A stretch of 63,987 nucleotides of DNA from positions 1-63,987 of the forward strand of contig CBDCHP010000008.1 of the NCBI GenBank assembly GCA_965217265.1, read 5' to 3'. Below, piece by piece: positions 34,190 to 46,658 of the stretch. The translations under genes and the position numbers were made by a program. Below the pieces are notes generated by a model. That model ran no database searches. It saw only the letters and a list, made by a program, of their open reading frames with translations, and was not told the origin of the DNA. Numbering within the stretch: the stretch's first letter is position 1; the number at the start of each line of letters is the position of its first letter. The stretch is from JAGRGG01 sp965217265. GTDB taxonomy: Bacteria > Pseudomonadota > Alphaproteobacteria > Geminicoccales > Geminicoccaceae.

Positions 34190-35533
34190 TCAGAGAAAGA
34201 CGAAATCGGTGGCCGTCGAGCTCGCCCCGTTCTCGAACGTGATCGTGCCGCCCCCGCTCACGATCACCGCGTTGCCCGAGGCCGACAGGTCCTCGACGCC
34301 GTCGATACCGTCCACGTCGATCTGCAGCGTGTCGATGCCGGAGCGGAAGTCGACGATCTGGTCGTCGCCGAAGTCGCCGACGAAGCGAAACACGTCGCTC
34401 CCGTCGCCACCGTCGAGCACGTCGTCGCCGCCCTGCCCGTCGAGCAGGTCGTCGCCCTCCGTGCCGCGCAGAAGATCGGTGAAGGTGCCGTCGCCGCCGA
34501 GCAGCGTGTCGTTGCCGTCGCCGCCGTCGAGAATGTCGTAACTCTCGCCGCCGTCGAGCGTGTCGTCGTCGGCGCCGCCGCGCACGAAGTCGATGTCGCC
34601 GCCGCCCGAGAGTATATCGTTGTCGAAGGCGCCGTAGAGGTAATCCTCGCCGCCGCCGGCGTCGTCTACGTCCACTTCCGGCGGTTCGAGCGGGATCAGC
34701 GTACCGTCGTCCTCGTGCTCGAAACCGCCGTCGCCGATAATAATGTTCGCGATGCTGTCGTCGCTGTTGTCGTTCCCCGCCGTGATGAAGTTGGCGGCGG
34801 TGAGGGTGTGCTCGCCCAAGAGGTCGATGACCATCTCGGGCGCGGCGTCGCCGTCGGTGTTGAGTTCGACGTAGGTGTGGCCGTCCGCGACGCGGGCGCG
34901 TACCTGTCCGGTATCGAAGCTTCCAACGGGCGGCGGGGACGAAGGCTCGGGCTCGCCGCCGAACGCGGCGAGGAAGCGGGCGCTGATCAGCCCCGCCAGA
35001 CTGGCGATCGCCGTGGGCGTCACGGCCACCTGCGGCGTGCTCGCTGCCGCAGCACCGACGAAGACGATGTCCTGGCCACCGCTCGTGCCGGTGTCGGCGT
35101 CGATGCCGCTGAGGTCGATCCGGTCCTCGGCCGGGTTGAAGTCGGTGATGACGTCGACTCGTCTAGCGATGCTGTTCTTGCCCGTCGCGTAGACGAAGAT
35201 GTCGGCGCCCTCGCCGCCGGTGAGGGTGTCGCCACCAAAACCGCCCGAGATGATGTCGTCGCCGCCGCCGCCGTCGATGGTGTCTTGGCCGTCGTCGCCC
35301 CGGATGATGTCGAGCCCGTTGCCGCCGAAGATCGTGTCGTCGTCGTCGTTGCCGCTGATGCCGTCCGACCCGTCGCCGCCGTCGAGGTAATCGGTGCCGA
35401 AGCTCCCGCGCAAGATGTCCGTGCCGCCGAGGCCGAACAATCGATCGTTGCCGTAATAGCCGTAGAGGTAGTCCACGCCGTTGGTGCCGGTGAATTCCTC
35501 GTCCGCCTCGGTGCCGACAAAAACTATCGCCAT
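34190..35533 (-). CDS. RTX-type calcium-binding repeat protein, probable type I secretion substrate
   Basis: 447 residues. Two blocks of glycine-aspartate nonapeptides of the GGxGxDxxx type: residues about 20-110 (for example GGDGSDGISGNDDDDTIFGG) and 320-420 (LDGGDGNDTLLGGDG). A beta-rich spacer lies between. The C-terminal segment (FRFVGDFGDDQIVDFRSGID) is the usual M10/RTX-type end domain, and the protein has no N-terminal signal, so type I export is likely. No TolC, HlyB or HlyD genes are near. Start MAIVFVGTEADEEF at 35533. Confidence 0.88.
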   Translation of the reverse strand: MAIVFVGTEADEEFTGTNGVDYLYGYYGNDRLFGLGGTDILRGSFGTDYLDGGDGSDGISGNDDDDTIFGGNGLDIIRGDDGQDTIDGGGGDDIISGGFGGDTLTGGEGADIFVYATGKNSIARRVDVITDFNPAEDRIDLSGIDADTGTSGGQDIVFVGAAAASTPQVAVTPTAIASLAGLISARFLAAFGGEPEPSSPPPVGSFDTGQVRARVADGHTYVELNTDGDAAPEMVIDLLGEHTLTAANFITAGNDNSDDSIANIIIGDGGFEHEDDGTLIPLEPPEVDVDDAGGGEDYLYGAFDNDILSGGGDIDFVRGGADDDTLDGGESYDILDGGDGNDTLLGGDGTFTDLLRGTEGDDLLDGQGGDDVLDGGDGSDVFRFVGDFGDDQIVDFRSGIDTLQIDVDGIDGVEDLSASGNAVIVSGGGTITFENGASSTATDFVFL

Positions 35534-35687
35534 ATTCGCTGAACCCTCGCTGCACGGGCGCCGTCGCCGGCAGACACTTGAGACTCCCGTACGCACCGGC
35601 TCAACCGCCCGTGCGCCGCCCGCCGATATGCCATTCGCCGCGTCCCGCGTCATCTCACTTTGTTTAACGGGCGTACTCAGCGGGGTA

Positions 35688-36672
35688 TGAGTGTGGCTTC
35701 GCGCGGACGCGGCTTCGTTCTGGATTTGTCGCGAACGGCGGTCAGGAACGGTACGAAGACAGGTTCTCGAAAGATACAGATGTACAAGCGTACGTGTGGC
35801 GCCACCGGCTCGATCGCCTGCTGGGCGTCGCGGGGCGTCGCGGTCCCTGGCTGTCGGACCTCCCCTACCTCGCCGGCAACCTCGCCGCGGACGGCGCCGG
35901 CTCTACGCCGAGGACCTCGACCCGGCGACCGAGAACTTGGTGGCGTTCGCCGAGGCGCACGGCTTCGTTCGGCTGGTCATGCTGCGCTGGTGGTGAACGC
36001 AAGAGGAGGTGCACGAGTTCGAGCGCGCCGGCCTCGATCGCGGCGTCGAGGTGGTCGGGGCCAACCTCGCCACCCGCGGCCACCCGGTCGTCAACCCGTT
36101 GCAGGCCCTGCCAAAGAAGCTGGCGCCCAAGGTCGCCCGACCCGCGCTGGCCGAACCTCGTCGTCAAGCTCGCCGACGCCGATCAGGCCAAGGGGATCGC
36201 GATGGGCCGCTTCGAGGGCGGGGCGGAGGCGCGGCGGGAACTCGGCCTGCGCGACGACGCCGGCGTCCCGGGCGTCTTTCGCGCCAGCCTGCCGGAGCAG
36301 CTCCTGCAAGGGCTCGGGCTGGGCAAGGCCCGCGCCCTCTACCAGCCTTCGTCCCGGCCGACCGTGATCGACGGCCGCGCCCGGCTGATCCGCCTGCACG
36401 CCTTCGGCTCGCCCTTGGGCGGCGCCTTCCTCTCGGCGCACGGCGTCGTCGCCGGCGCGCCTTTGCCCGAGCGCCTGCCGAGCGGCCGCGTCGCCGATCG
36501 GCGCCCCTACGTCGTCAACTACTCGGGCGGTGCCTACTACACGCGCCTGGAGGCGAGGATGGAGCAAGAACTGGGCGGGGTGGCGCTGGAGTTCGATCGG
36601 CTAACTGAGATTGCGATCACGGGGCGGTTCGAGACGAATCCGTCATTGGGCTTTGATTCTCAGGTCTTTTGA
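35688..36672 (+). CDS. Unrecognised protein, reading frame broken in several places
   Basis: Coding sequence moves between frames: FSKDTDVQAYVWRHRLDRLL to YLAGNLAADG, then from about 35893 LYAEDLDPATENLVAFAEAH to VMLRWW, an in-frame TGA at 35994-35996, then TQEEVHEFERAGLDRGVEVV, and after about 36140 WPNLVVKLADADQAKGIAMG to the end at 36672. The conserved-looking C-terminal part has LIRLHAFGSPLGGAFLSAHG and RPYVVNYSGGAYYTRLE. The start is uncertain. Joined, it would be about 320 residues and soluble. No family recognised; damage may be error or decay. Confidence 0.55.
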
Positions 36673-36811
36673 TTGATGCGGCAAGACGCCCCTCGCCACG
36701 GCGCGGGCGGCGGTGGTTTCCGTTCGGTAACGACGTCCGTTCACCCTTTGTTCAAGGATCTGCTGGATAATCGGCGGCGGTTCAACCTGTTCTTCTAAGG
36801 AAAGCGGTTAG

Positions 36812-39178
36812 GTGGACAGAGCCCCGTCGTGGACGTTGATCTTGGTCGGCCTCGCCGTCTTCGCCCTCGCCTGGGGCGGGATCGGGCTGACCATGTTCGG
36901 CGGGCAGGTGGCGTCGATCTGGCTCGCCAACGCCCTGCTCCTCGCCGTGCTGCTGCGCCACGACGAACGCGCTTGGCCCGGCGTCTTCCTGACCGGCTTC
37001 GTCGCCGGCGTCGCCGCCGACCTCCTCGTCGGCGGGGCGTCCGTGCCCGCCGCCCTGATCCTTCCCGCCTGCAACGCGCTCGAAGTCGCCGTCGCCGCGT
37101 ATGGCCTTCGCCGGTGGCGGCAGGGGCGCCTCGACCTCTCCGTCGCTTCGGATCTCGCCGCGTTCGCGCTCTTGGCCGGGCTAGTCGCGCCGGCCCTGAC
37201 CGCCGCGGCGGCGGCCGGATACATGGCGATCGCCCTCGGCGTGGGCTTCGTCGACGTCTGGACGACGTGGTTTCCCGCCGACGCGCTCGGCATCTTGATC
37301 GTCACGCCTTTGTTGTTGACCGTGCGCGGGCGGGACGTGCGCGCGCTGATCACCGATAGGCTGGTCTGGCCCTTGCTCGGCACCGTCGCCGCGGTGCTCG
37401 CGATTGCCGGCGGGGTCTTCGTCCAGGGCCAGTATCCGCTGCTCTTCTTGGCGTTTCCCGCCGCCGTCTTCGCGGCACTCGCCTTCGGCAGCCTCGGTGC
37501 CGCGGCGGCGGTCGCGGCGGTGAGCCTCGTCGCGATCCCGGCGACCCTGGCCGGTATGGGGCCGTTGGCCCTGATCGACGACGCCGGCCCACAAGGACGG
37601 GTTCTCCTGTTGCAGGCCTACTTGGCGGTCCTCGTGCTGACGACCTTGCCGGTCGCCGCCGTCCTCGCCGGCCACCGGCGCCTGGAGACGCGGCTGCAGG
37701 CCGCCTTGGAGGGGGCGAAGGCGGGCGAGCGCGCCAAGGCCAACTTCCTCGCGGTCATGAGCCACGAGATCCGCACGCCCTTGACCGGGGTGATCGGCAC
37801 GACCGACCTTCTCGTCCGCCAGGACCTGCCGCCGAAAGCGCGGCGCTACGCCCGATCCATCCACAATTCCGGCCGGCAATTGCTGGCGCTCGTCGACGAC
37901 ATCCTCGACTTCCTCCGGCTCGGCGAAGACCGCCTCTCCTTGCACGAGGCCGATTTCTCGCTGGCCGAGACGCTCGGCGAGATCGAGGCGATCCTGGGCC
38001 CCTCGGCGCTGGACAAGGGTTTGACGCTCAACGTTCGCGTCGACGCGAACGGGATCGACCGGCTGCGCGCCGATCCCACGCGACTGAAGCAGATCCTCTT
38101 CAACCTCGCCGGCAACGGCCTGAAGTTCACCCGCGAGGGCGGCGTCGAGGTGCGCGCCCGGGTGGAGGGCGAGGAGGGCGCGCTTTGCCTTCGCGTCGCC
38201 GTGCAGGACACCGGGATCGGCGTGCCGCCGGACAAGCAAGCCCTGCTGTTCGAGCCCTTCGCCCAGGCCGACGGCACGCTCGCCCGCGAGCACGACGGCG
38301 CCGGCCTCGGGCTCGCGATCTGCCAAAAGCTCGTCGACCTGATGGGCGGGAAGATCGGTTTCGAGAGCACCCCCGGCGCCGGCAGCCGGTTCTGGTTCGA
38401 GGTGCCGGTGCGGGCGGGGGACGAGGCCGCGGCGCACGAGGCACGACCGCACGCACCGACACGGGGTCTGAAGATCCTCCTGGCGGAGGACGTGCCGCTC
38501 AACCAGGAACTCATCACCGAGGTCCTGCGCGACGGGGGCCACCACGTCGTCGTGGCCGAGAACGGCGCGGCGCTGCTCGAACGGGCCGAGGAGCGCCGCT
38601 TCGATTGCCTGCTCGTCGACATCCAGATGCCGGTGCTGGACGGCGAGGAGGCGGTCCGGCGCCTGCGCGCGGCCGAGGGGCCCAACCGCGCCACGCCGGC
38701 CGTGGCCCTGACGGCGAACGTCATGGAGCAGGATCACGCACGCTTTCTGGCGGCCGGGATGGACACGGTCCTGACCAAGCCGATCGTTTGGCCGGAGCTG
38801 TTCGACGCGCTGCGCCGCCTGACCGCTCCCGCGGGTGGTCGACCCGAGGCGCCCGCCTCGACGAACGCCCTGAACGACGCCTTCATCGAAGCCCTCGCGG
38901 GCACGATCCCGCCGGGGCGGCTCGACGGCTTCCTCGACAAGGCGCTCGTTGAGGCCCGCGCCGCCGCGGCCGACTTCGCCGCCGGCCCTTCGATCGACAG
39001 CCGGCGCCGCCTGGCGCACCGCATGAAGGGCACCTGCCGCAATTTCGGCCTCGCCGCCATCGGCGACGCGGCCGAGGCGCTGGAGGAAGTCGGGACCGAG
39101 GACGTGCCGCCCGAACGGCTCGAAGCCTTTAAGGCGGCGGTCGAGCGGACTGCCCGGGCGCTGGCGGCGCGGGTTTGA
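36812..39178 (+). CDS. Hybrid sensor histidine kinase (MASE1-like membrane sensor, receiver, HPt)
   Basis: 788 residues from a GTG start. About eight membrane spans (1-295) resemble MASE1. HisKA has the phosphoacceptor His in FLAVMSHEIRTPLTGVIG (about residue 315). The ATPase domain has ILFNLAGNGLKFT, DTGIGVPP and GAGLGLAICQKL. The receiver domain has ILLAEDVPLNQ and Asp in LLVDIQMPVLDG (about 605). The C-terminal HPt has His in LAHRMKGTCRNFGL (about 735). This makes a complete phosphorelay in one chain. No response-regulator gene adjoins. Element copy D begins directly after the stop. Confidence 0.93.
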   Translation: MDRAPSWTLILVGLAVFALAWGGIGLTMFGGQVASIWLANALLLAVLLRHDERAWPGVFLTGFVAGVAADLLVGGASVPAALILPACNALEVAVAAYGLRRWRQGRLDLSVASDLAAFALLAGLVAPALTAAAAAGYMAIALGVGFVDVWTTWFPADALGILIVTPLLLTVRGRDVRALITDRLVWPLLGTVAAVLAIAGGVFVQGQYPLLFLAFPAAVFAALAFGSLGAAAAVAAVSLVAIPATLAGMGPLALIDDAGPQGRVLLLQAYLAVLVLTTLPVAAVLAGHRRLETRLQAALEGAKAGERAKANFLAVMSHEIRTPLTGVIGTTDLLVRQDLPPKARRYARSIHNSGRQLLALVDDILDFLRLGEDRLSLHEADFSLAETLGEIEAILGPSALDKGLTLNVRVDANGIDRLRADPTRLKQILFNLAGNGLKFTREGGVEVRARVEGEEGALCLRVAVQDTGIGVPPDKQALLFEPFAQADGTLAREHDGAGLGLAICQKLVDLMGGKIGFESTPGAGSRFWFEVPVRAGDEAAAHEARPHAPTRGLKILLAEDVPLNQELITEVLRDGGHHVVVAENGAALLERAEERRFDCLLVDIQMPVLDGEEAVRRLRAAEGPNRATPAVALTANVMEQDHARFLAAGMDTVLTKPIVWPELFDALRRLTAPAGGRPEAPASTNALNDAFIEALAGTIPPGRLDGFLDKALVEARAAAADFAAGPSIDSRRRLAHRMKGTCRNFGLAAIGDAAEALEEVGTEDVPPERLEAFKAAVERTARALAARV

Positions 39179-39325
39179 GAACGCTTGCGCGTGCGCTGCC
39201 GCGCGGGCTTTTTCTCTTCTTTTTTGCTCTTGTCCGGGGCTGGCCCTCGGCGTTGCGGCCAATCTCCTGCGTTAACACTGGCAAAAAAGAAGAGAAAAAA
39301 GCCCGGCGCAGCCGACGCGAAGCGT
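39179..39325 (+). repeat. Dispersed ~150-bp inverted-arm element, copy D
   Basis: Abuts the kinase stop (TGA then GAACGCTTGCGCGTGCGCTG). T-rich run to TTTTTTGC, core TTGTCCGGGGCTGGCCCTCG with GCGGCCAATC and GTTAACACTGGC, A-rich run and a GACGCGAAGCGT end. It lies between two same-strand genes, 68 bp before alaS. The two arms pair over about 47 bp. Confidence 0.9.
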
Positions 39326-39392
39326 GCCACCTTCCTTAACCCTGCCCGGAGGACTATGTAGACACGTCCCTGAACCCCGACCTTGAGCCCCC

Positions 39393-42050
<2,658 letters not shown>

Positions 42051-42062
42051 AGCGGACTTGAA

Positions 42063-43211
42063 ATGCTCTACACGTTGTTGGATTTGGGGGCATCGAGCCT
42101 TGCCCCCTGGCGGGCCGGCGCGAGCGCCGCGGCGCTCGCCCGGCCCTTGGACCCCTTCGCCCGCGCGGCGGCGTCGGTCATCGAGACGGCGGCGCGGGCG
42201 CTCGAAGGCGGGGGCCCCGGCCTGCTCGACGCCGTTCGCCGCGACGCCGCCGGCCCGATCGCCGTTGAGACGCTGGCGACGCACCCGTTCTGGCGCCTTG
42301 AGCGGTTCGCGACCGGTAGAACCCGCCCGACCGTCCTCTTCGTCCCGCCGCACTCGGGCTTTCCGGCCGCGGTGGCGAGCCCGCTCGTCGCCGCCCTGCT
42401 GCTCGTCGGCGACGTCGCCGTTTTGGACTGGGCCGACGCCCGCGACGTGCCGGCAGAGACGGGCGGGTTCGGCCTTGAGGATCAGGTCGCGGCGGTAGAA
42501 GAGGCGCTGCGCCGCGCCGGGCCGGTCACCGCCCTGGTCGGCCTGTCCCAATCGGGCCCGGCGGCGCTGGCGGCGGCCTGCTTCCTCGCCGAGGACGGCG
42601 ACGCCGCGGCACCGGGCCGCATCGCTCTTCTCGGCACCCCGATCGACACGGGCCGGGGCGACACCCCGCTCCAGGCGGCGCTGGCGATGGATCCGGCCGG
42701 CCTCCTGCCGGAGGCGCTGCTCGGCCGCGTGCCGGCGCGCTACCCCGGCCGCGGCCGGGGCGTCTACCCCGCCTTCCTGCAGCTCGCGGCCTACGCCGCC
42801 CTCAACCCCGTGCTCTACGCCGAGGCGCAGGCGGGAGCCTATATCGAGGCGCTGAGCGGGCGCCCCGGCCTCGGGATGCGGCTGCACGACGACCTGCACC
42901 GGCTGATCGACGTGCCGGGCGAATTGTTCGTCGAGACGTTCGATTCCATCCTGCGCCAGAACCGCTTGGCGCTGGGGACGCTCAAGATCGGGGGTCGTCC
43001 GGTCCGCTTGGATGCCCTACACGCGACGCCGCTCCTGACGATCGAGGCCGGCGCCGACGAGCTGGTCGGCCGGGGCCAGACCCACGCGGCGCTAGGCTTG
43101 TGTCAAGCCCCTGGCCGCGCCGTCACCCTGCCCAATCGCGCCCACCACGCGCTGTTCACCAGCCCGGACTTCATCGACACGGCGAGGGCGTTGCTGCCGT
43201 TTCTCGGCTGA
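42063..43211 (+). CDS. phaZ: Intracellular polyhydroxyalkanoate (PHB) depolymerase family protein
   Basis: 382-residue alpha/beta hydrolase of the intracellular PhaZ type. Nucleophile motif GLSQSGPAAL (Ser about residue 160). The C-terminal PHB_depo region shows HRLIDVPGELFVETFDSIL, TPLLTIEAGADELVGRGQTH and the catalytic His in NRAHHALFTSPDF. It mobilises stored PHB granules. Starts 12 bp after alaS, so possibly co-transcribed. Confidence 0.85.
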   Translation: MLYTLLDLGASSLAPWRAGASAAALARPLDPFARAAASVIETAARALEGGGPGLLDAVRRDAAGPIAVETLATHPFWRLERFATGRTRPTVLFVPPHSGFPAAVASPLVAALLLVGDVAVLDWADARDVPAETGGFGLEDQVAAVEEALRRAGPVTALVGLSQSGPAALAAACFLAEDGDAAAPGRIALLGTPIDTGRGDTPLQAALAMDPAGLLPEALLGRVPARYPGRGRGVYPAFLQLAAYAALNPVLYAEAQAGAYIEALSGRPGLGMRLHDDLHRLIDVPGELFVETFDSILRQNRLALGTLKIGGRPVRLDALHATPLLTIEAGADELVGRGQTHAALGLCQAPGRAVTLPNRAHHALFTSPDFIDTARALLPFLG

Positions 43212-43353
43212 ACCCTTCGCTGCCCGACCCCTCGGGCGTCACGCTGCTGCCGATCATCGAGCATGAGGCGGCCCTGATCGTCTGCGTATTGACACGGCGT
43301 CGAAGCCTTCTCAAGCTGTCTTTTAAGTCGAAAACATCGCGGAAGGCCGGCCG

Positions 43354-43959
43354 ATGCAGCCCTTGCAGGAACTTGCCGGAGGTTCCGGCACCGCGGTTCG
43401 CCTCGCCGCGGGCGACGCCGTGCGGCTCGTCAACACGCACGGCAGCCAAGTCGTCGACGCTTGGGCGGTGGCCGGCGAGGACCCGAGCGAGTACCTGTCG
43501 GTCGAGCACACCCGCCGCATGAACGGGCGCCTCTACCCCAAGGTCGGCGATGCCTTCTGGAGCAATCGGCGCAACGAGATGCTCCGCCTCGAAGAAGACA
43601 GCTTTCCCGGCACCCACGACACCCTCGTCGCCTGCTGCGACGGCTGGCTCTACGCCCACTACGGCTGCGCGCCGGGACACGCGAACTGCCGCGACAACTA
43701 CCTCGATGCCCTGCGGGCGGTCGGCGTCGCCGCGCCTTGCGTGCCGAACCCGGTCAATTTGTGGATGAACGTGCCGGTCGCAGGCAACGCGATCAGCCTG
43801 ACCGCCCCCTTGAGCCGGCCCGGCGACCACGTCGTCCTGCGCGCCGAGATCGGCCTCTACGTCGTCTTCTCGGCCTGTCCGATGGACGTGACGCCCGTCA
43901 ACGGCGAGGACCGCGCGCCGCGCGCCGTGCATTACCGCGTCGTTCCCGCGAAGGGCTGA
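43354..43959 (+). CDS. DUF1989 (urea carboxylase-associated family) protein
   Basis: 201 residues forming a stand-alone DUF1989 domain: VRLVNTHGSQVVDAWA, ARTRRMN-like EHTRRMNGRLYPKVGD, the metal-binding cysteine region CCDGWLYAHYGCAPGHANCR, and FFSACPMD-like VVFSACPMDVTPVNGED. The same domain forms the N-terminal part of Tdm in this window. Stand-alone members accompany urea and amine metabolism; the actual reaction is unknown. The 43212-43353 gap shows no gene. Confidence 0.88.
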   Translation: MQPLQELAGGSGTAVRLAAGDAVRLVNTHGSQVVDAWAVAGEDPSEYLSVEHTRRMNGRLYPKVGDAFWSNRRNEMLRLEEDSFPGTHDTLVACCDGWLYAHYGCAPGHANCRDNYLDALRAVGVAAPCVPNPVNLWMNVPVAGNAISLTAPLSRPGDHVVLRAEIGLYVVFSACPMDVTPVNGEDRAPRAVHYRVVPAKG

Positions 43960-44082
43960 ACGCCTCCATTCATGGTTAACCGCCTTTAAGCACACGGGTG
44001 ACGCCGCCGCAGGCTTAACCACCCTTAACCCTCGCCGCCTTGATAGTCGTTTTGCCGTTCTTCCTTCGCGTGGGGATACGGC

Positions 44083-44700
44083 ATGTCGGTGGTTCGTCTG
44101 GTGCTCGCGTTCGTCCTGCTGCTCGGTTGCGCCGCCCCGGCGGCGGCGCACGGCTGGGGGTCGATCGAACCGGCCCTGGGCGAGGAGCGTTTTGCCGGCC
44201 CCGACGGCTGGCGGCGCATGTGCGCATCGCTGCCGCGCTACTGCGCCATGACCGGGCCGGAACGGGTTCGCCTCGACGCCGAAGGCCGAGCGCTGCTCGC
44301 CGAGGTCAACGCCGCCGTCAACGCCGCGATCGGGCCGCAAGACGAGCCGTTCGGCGAGGACGTCTGGCGCGTGGCGCCGGCGTTCGGCGACTGCGACGAC
44401 TACGCGCTCACCAAGCGGGCGGTCCTGGAGGGCCGCGGCTGGCCCGCCGCCAGCCTGCGCTTCGCCACCGCCTTCACCGAGGCCGACGACTACCACCTCG
44501 TCCTCCTGGTCGAGACCGACCAGGGCACGCTCGTCCTCGACAACCGCTTCGATCGGCCGCTCCCCTGGACCAGGCTCTCGGCCGACGGCTACAAGTGGGT
44601 GGCGATCGAGGCCGGCGATCGGCGGGACTGGCGCTTGGCGGCGGGCGCGCTCGACTTGGTGCGTCGCCGCACCGCCCTCACGGCGGCGCCCCAGGGCTGA
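44083..44700 (+). CDS. Periplasmic transglutaminase-like cysteine peptidase (LapG/BTLCP family)
   Basis: 205 residues with a signal peptide (LVLAFVLLLGCAAPAAAH). The triad is readable: Cys in FGDCDDYAL (about residue 106), His in DDYHLVLLVETD (about 137) and Asp in LVLDNRFD (about 149). WRRMCASLPRYC is typical of the N-terminal part of the family. LapG-type proteases trim RTX adhesins exported by type I systems. The RTX protein about 9 kb away is a possible but unproven client. Confidence 0.9.
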   Translation: MSVVRLVLAFVLLLGCAAPAAAHGWGSIEPALGEERFAGPDGWRRMCASLPRYCAMTGPERVRLDAEGRALLAEVNAAVNAAIGPQDEPFGEDVWRVAPAFGDCDDYALTKRAVLEGRGWPAASLRFATAFTEADDYHLVLLVETDQGTLVLDNRFDRPLPWTRLSADGYKWVAIEAGDRRDWRLAAGALDLVRRRTALTAAPQG

Positions 44701-44788
44701 GCGCGCGGCCCCGCCTTGCCGGCAAGGGGCGTTCGGGCCTAAGGGCTTTCCATCGGCCGCGCGAAAGTCGCCAAGGAAGTCCCTTCGC

Positions 44789-45484
44789 ATGAGCCTCCGC
44801 CGCACCCGCCTCGCCGCCACGATCGCCCTGTTCTCGTCCTGGCTCTCGGCCTGCGCCGGGTTCAACGAGTTGCCGGCCGCCCTGTCAGGACCCGACGCCG
44901 ACGCGGCGATGGGACGGACGATGCGAGCGGCGTGCGCCGCGCCGCGGGCAAACGAGATCGCGGCGATGCGCGGGCTTGCCCTCAAGGAGGCGAAGGGACG
45001 CGAGGGCATGAACTGGGCGGAGCGGCAGCTGGCGACCGGCACGCCGGCCGAGGCGGTCGACAAGCTCGCCGACGCGCTCGCCGTCGTCGATCGAGACGGC
45101 GATCCGGACGAGGCCGAGGCGCTGATCTTGGCGGGGATGCAAATCGAGGAGGCGGGGCTCGCCCCCCTGGCCCCGTCCAGGCTCGCCAGCGCCGGGCTGC
45201 TCGCCTCGCTCTACACCAAGGAGGGCCGCTTCAACGAGGCGATCCCCGTCGAGCGCTACATCGTCGCCCTCAACGGCCAAGCCTTCGGGCCGTTCTACGA
45301 GGGCACGGTCGACCACATGATGCGGCTCGCGATCCTCGAACTCGAAGCCGGCGACGTCGATCGCGCCAACGAACGTTACGGTTGCGCCCACGCCGCCGCC
45401 TCGGCGCTGTGGGGACCCGACTCGGCGATGCTGGCGCGCCTGGACGCCGCCTATCGCCGCCTCGCCGCCGAACGGGCCGGCTAG
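44789..45484 (+). CDS. Helical-repeat (TPR-like) lipoprotein of unknown function
   Basis: 231 residues. Lipobox LSAC (Cys22, ATIALFSSWLSACAG) predicts membrane anchoring. The rest is alpha-helical with Ala-rich repeats resembling tetratricopeptide units, for example LLASLYTKEGRFNEAIPVER and LAILELEAGDVDRANERYG. It stands between the LapG-like protease and the type II secretion genes, where a pilotin or scaffold role is conceivable but not shown. Confidence 0.75.
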   Translation: MSLRRTRLAATIALFSSWLSACAGFNELPAALSGPDADAAMGRTMRAACAAPRANEIAAMRGLALKEAKGREGMNWAERQLATGTPAEAVDKLADALAVVDRDGDPDEAEALILAGMQIEEAGLAPLAPSRLASAGLLASLYTKEGRFNEAIPVERYIVALNGQAFGPFYEGTVDHMMRLAILELEAGDVDRANERYGCAHAAASALWGPDSAMLARLDAAYRRLAAERAG

Positions 45485-45582
45485 GCGCCGTCATCCGGGA
45501 GCGTCGCCGTCCTGGGGCTTGACCCTTCACCCCGGCTAAAGCTAAACCGCAGCCCTTCGACCACCTCGATTGGGTTGTTCCC

Positions 45583-46194
45583 GTGTCCGGCTGGCATCCC
45601 GCCACCAAGGCGGCGTTGGCGCTCGGTTCGATCGCCATCGTCTACTTGCTCTTGACCGACGGCGGTGGCGGTGGCGGCGCCGTCGTGTCCCCGCCGGTGC
45701 AGCCCCGGACCGCCCCGCCCCCGGCGGACCGAATGGAACTGCCGTCGTTCGACGGGCTCGGCCTCCTGCCGCCGGTGGAAACGTTCGACGCGATCGTCGA
45801 GCGCCCCTTGTTCGCCCCCTCGCGCCGGCCTTTCACGGCACCCGAACCGGTCGTCGTCGAGGAGACCTACGAGCCCGCCCCCGACGCGCCCTTGGAGCCC
45901 GGAATCGTGTTCGTCGGCACGGTCCGGCGCGGCGATCGGGTGCTGGCCCTCGTCGACCGCGAGGACGGCGGCGGGGTCGACACCGTGCGCATCGGCGCCA
46001 CGATCAACGGCTGGCAGGTGCTGGCGATCGAGGACCGGGCCTTGGAGTTGGGTCAAGCGGGCGAGCGCCGCAGCCTCGCCATGTTCGCGCCCCAGGACGG
46101 CGGCGGCGGCGCGGCCGACACCGCGATGCAAGGACGGCCGCCGGACGACGGCGAGACGTGGCGGGACGAGCCCGACCCGGATATTGACGGATGA
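45583..46194 (+). CDS. gspC: Type II secretion GspC-like inner-membrane protein
   Basis: 203 residues from a GTG start. One membrane span near the N-terminus (AALALGSIAIVYLLL), a Pro-rich linker, then a homology-region-like domain with ERPLFAPSRRPF and GIVFVGTVRRGDRVLALV. GspC links the inner-membrane platform to the secretin. No PDZ domain is present. Its TGA overlaps the gspG start (ATGA). Weakly conserved, so identified mainly by position and the RPLFxPSRRP motif. Confidence 0.7.
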   Translation: MSGWHPATKAALALGSIAIVYLLLTDGGGGGGAVVSPPVQPRTAPPPADRMELPSFDGLGLLPPVETFDAIVERPLFAPSRRPFTAPEPVVVEETYEPAPDAPLEPGIVFVGTVRRGDRVLALVDREDGGGVDTVRIGATINGWQVLAIEDRALELGQAGERRSLAMFAPQDGGGGAADTAMQGRPPDDGETWRDEPDPDIDG

Positions 46195-46658
46195 CAGAAG
46201 GAAGACGGATGCAGGATCGGGCCCGACCCGGACGCGGCGCGGCGCTTGACCAGCGCGGGTTCACGCTCGTCGAACTGCTGGTGGTGCTGGTCATCCTGGG
46301 CCTGCTCGCCGCCCTGGCCGGCCCGCGGGTGATCGGCTACCTCGGCGGCGCCAAGTCCGACACGGCGCGGCTGCAGATCCGCGGCTTCGAGCAGGCGCTC
46401 GACATCTACCGCCTCGACACCGGCGCCTATCCCGCGTCCAACCAGGGCTTGCAGGCCCTCGTCGAGCCGCCGGGCGGCCAGACCGGCTGGAACGGCCCCT
46501 ACCTCGACGGCAACAGCGTGCCGAACGACCCCTGGGGCAACCCTTACGTCTACCGCTCGCCGGGGGCCGAGGGGCAGGACTACGACCTCGCGGCACTCGG
46601 CAGCGACGGCCGCCCGGGCGGCGAGGGCGAGGCGGCCGATGTCACGAGCGAGCGGTAG
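46191..46658 (+). CDS. gspG: Type II secretion major pseudopilin GspG
   Basis: 155 residues. Prepilin peptidase site G/FTLVE in QRGFTLVELLVVLVILGLLA. The mature part has the GspG signature YRLDTGAYPASNQGLQALV, WNGPYLDGNSVPNDPWGNPY and calcium-site residues near the C-terminus (LAALGSDGRPGGEG). A second ATG at 46209 would give a shorter leader. Overlaps gspH by 20 bp. Confidence 0.95.
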   Translation: MTEGRRMQDRARPGRGAALDQRGFTLVELLVVLVILGLLAALAGPRVIGYLGGAKSDTARLQIRGFEQALDIYRLDTGAYPASNQGLQALVEPPGGQTGWNGPYLDGNSVPNDPWGNPYVYRSPGAEGQDYDLAALGSDGRPGGEGEAADVTSER

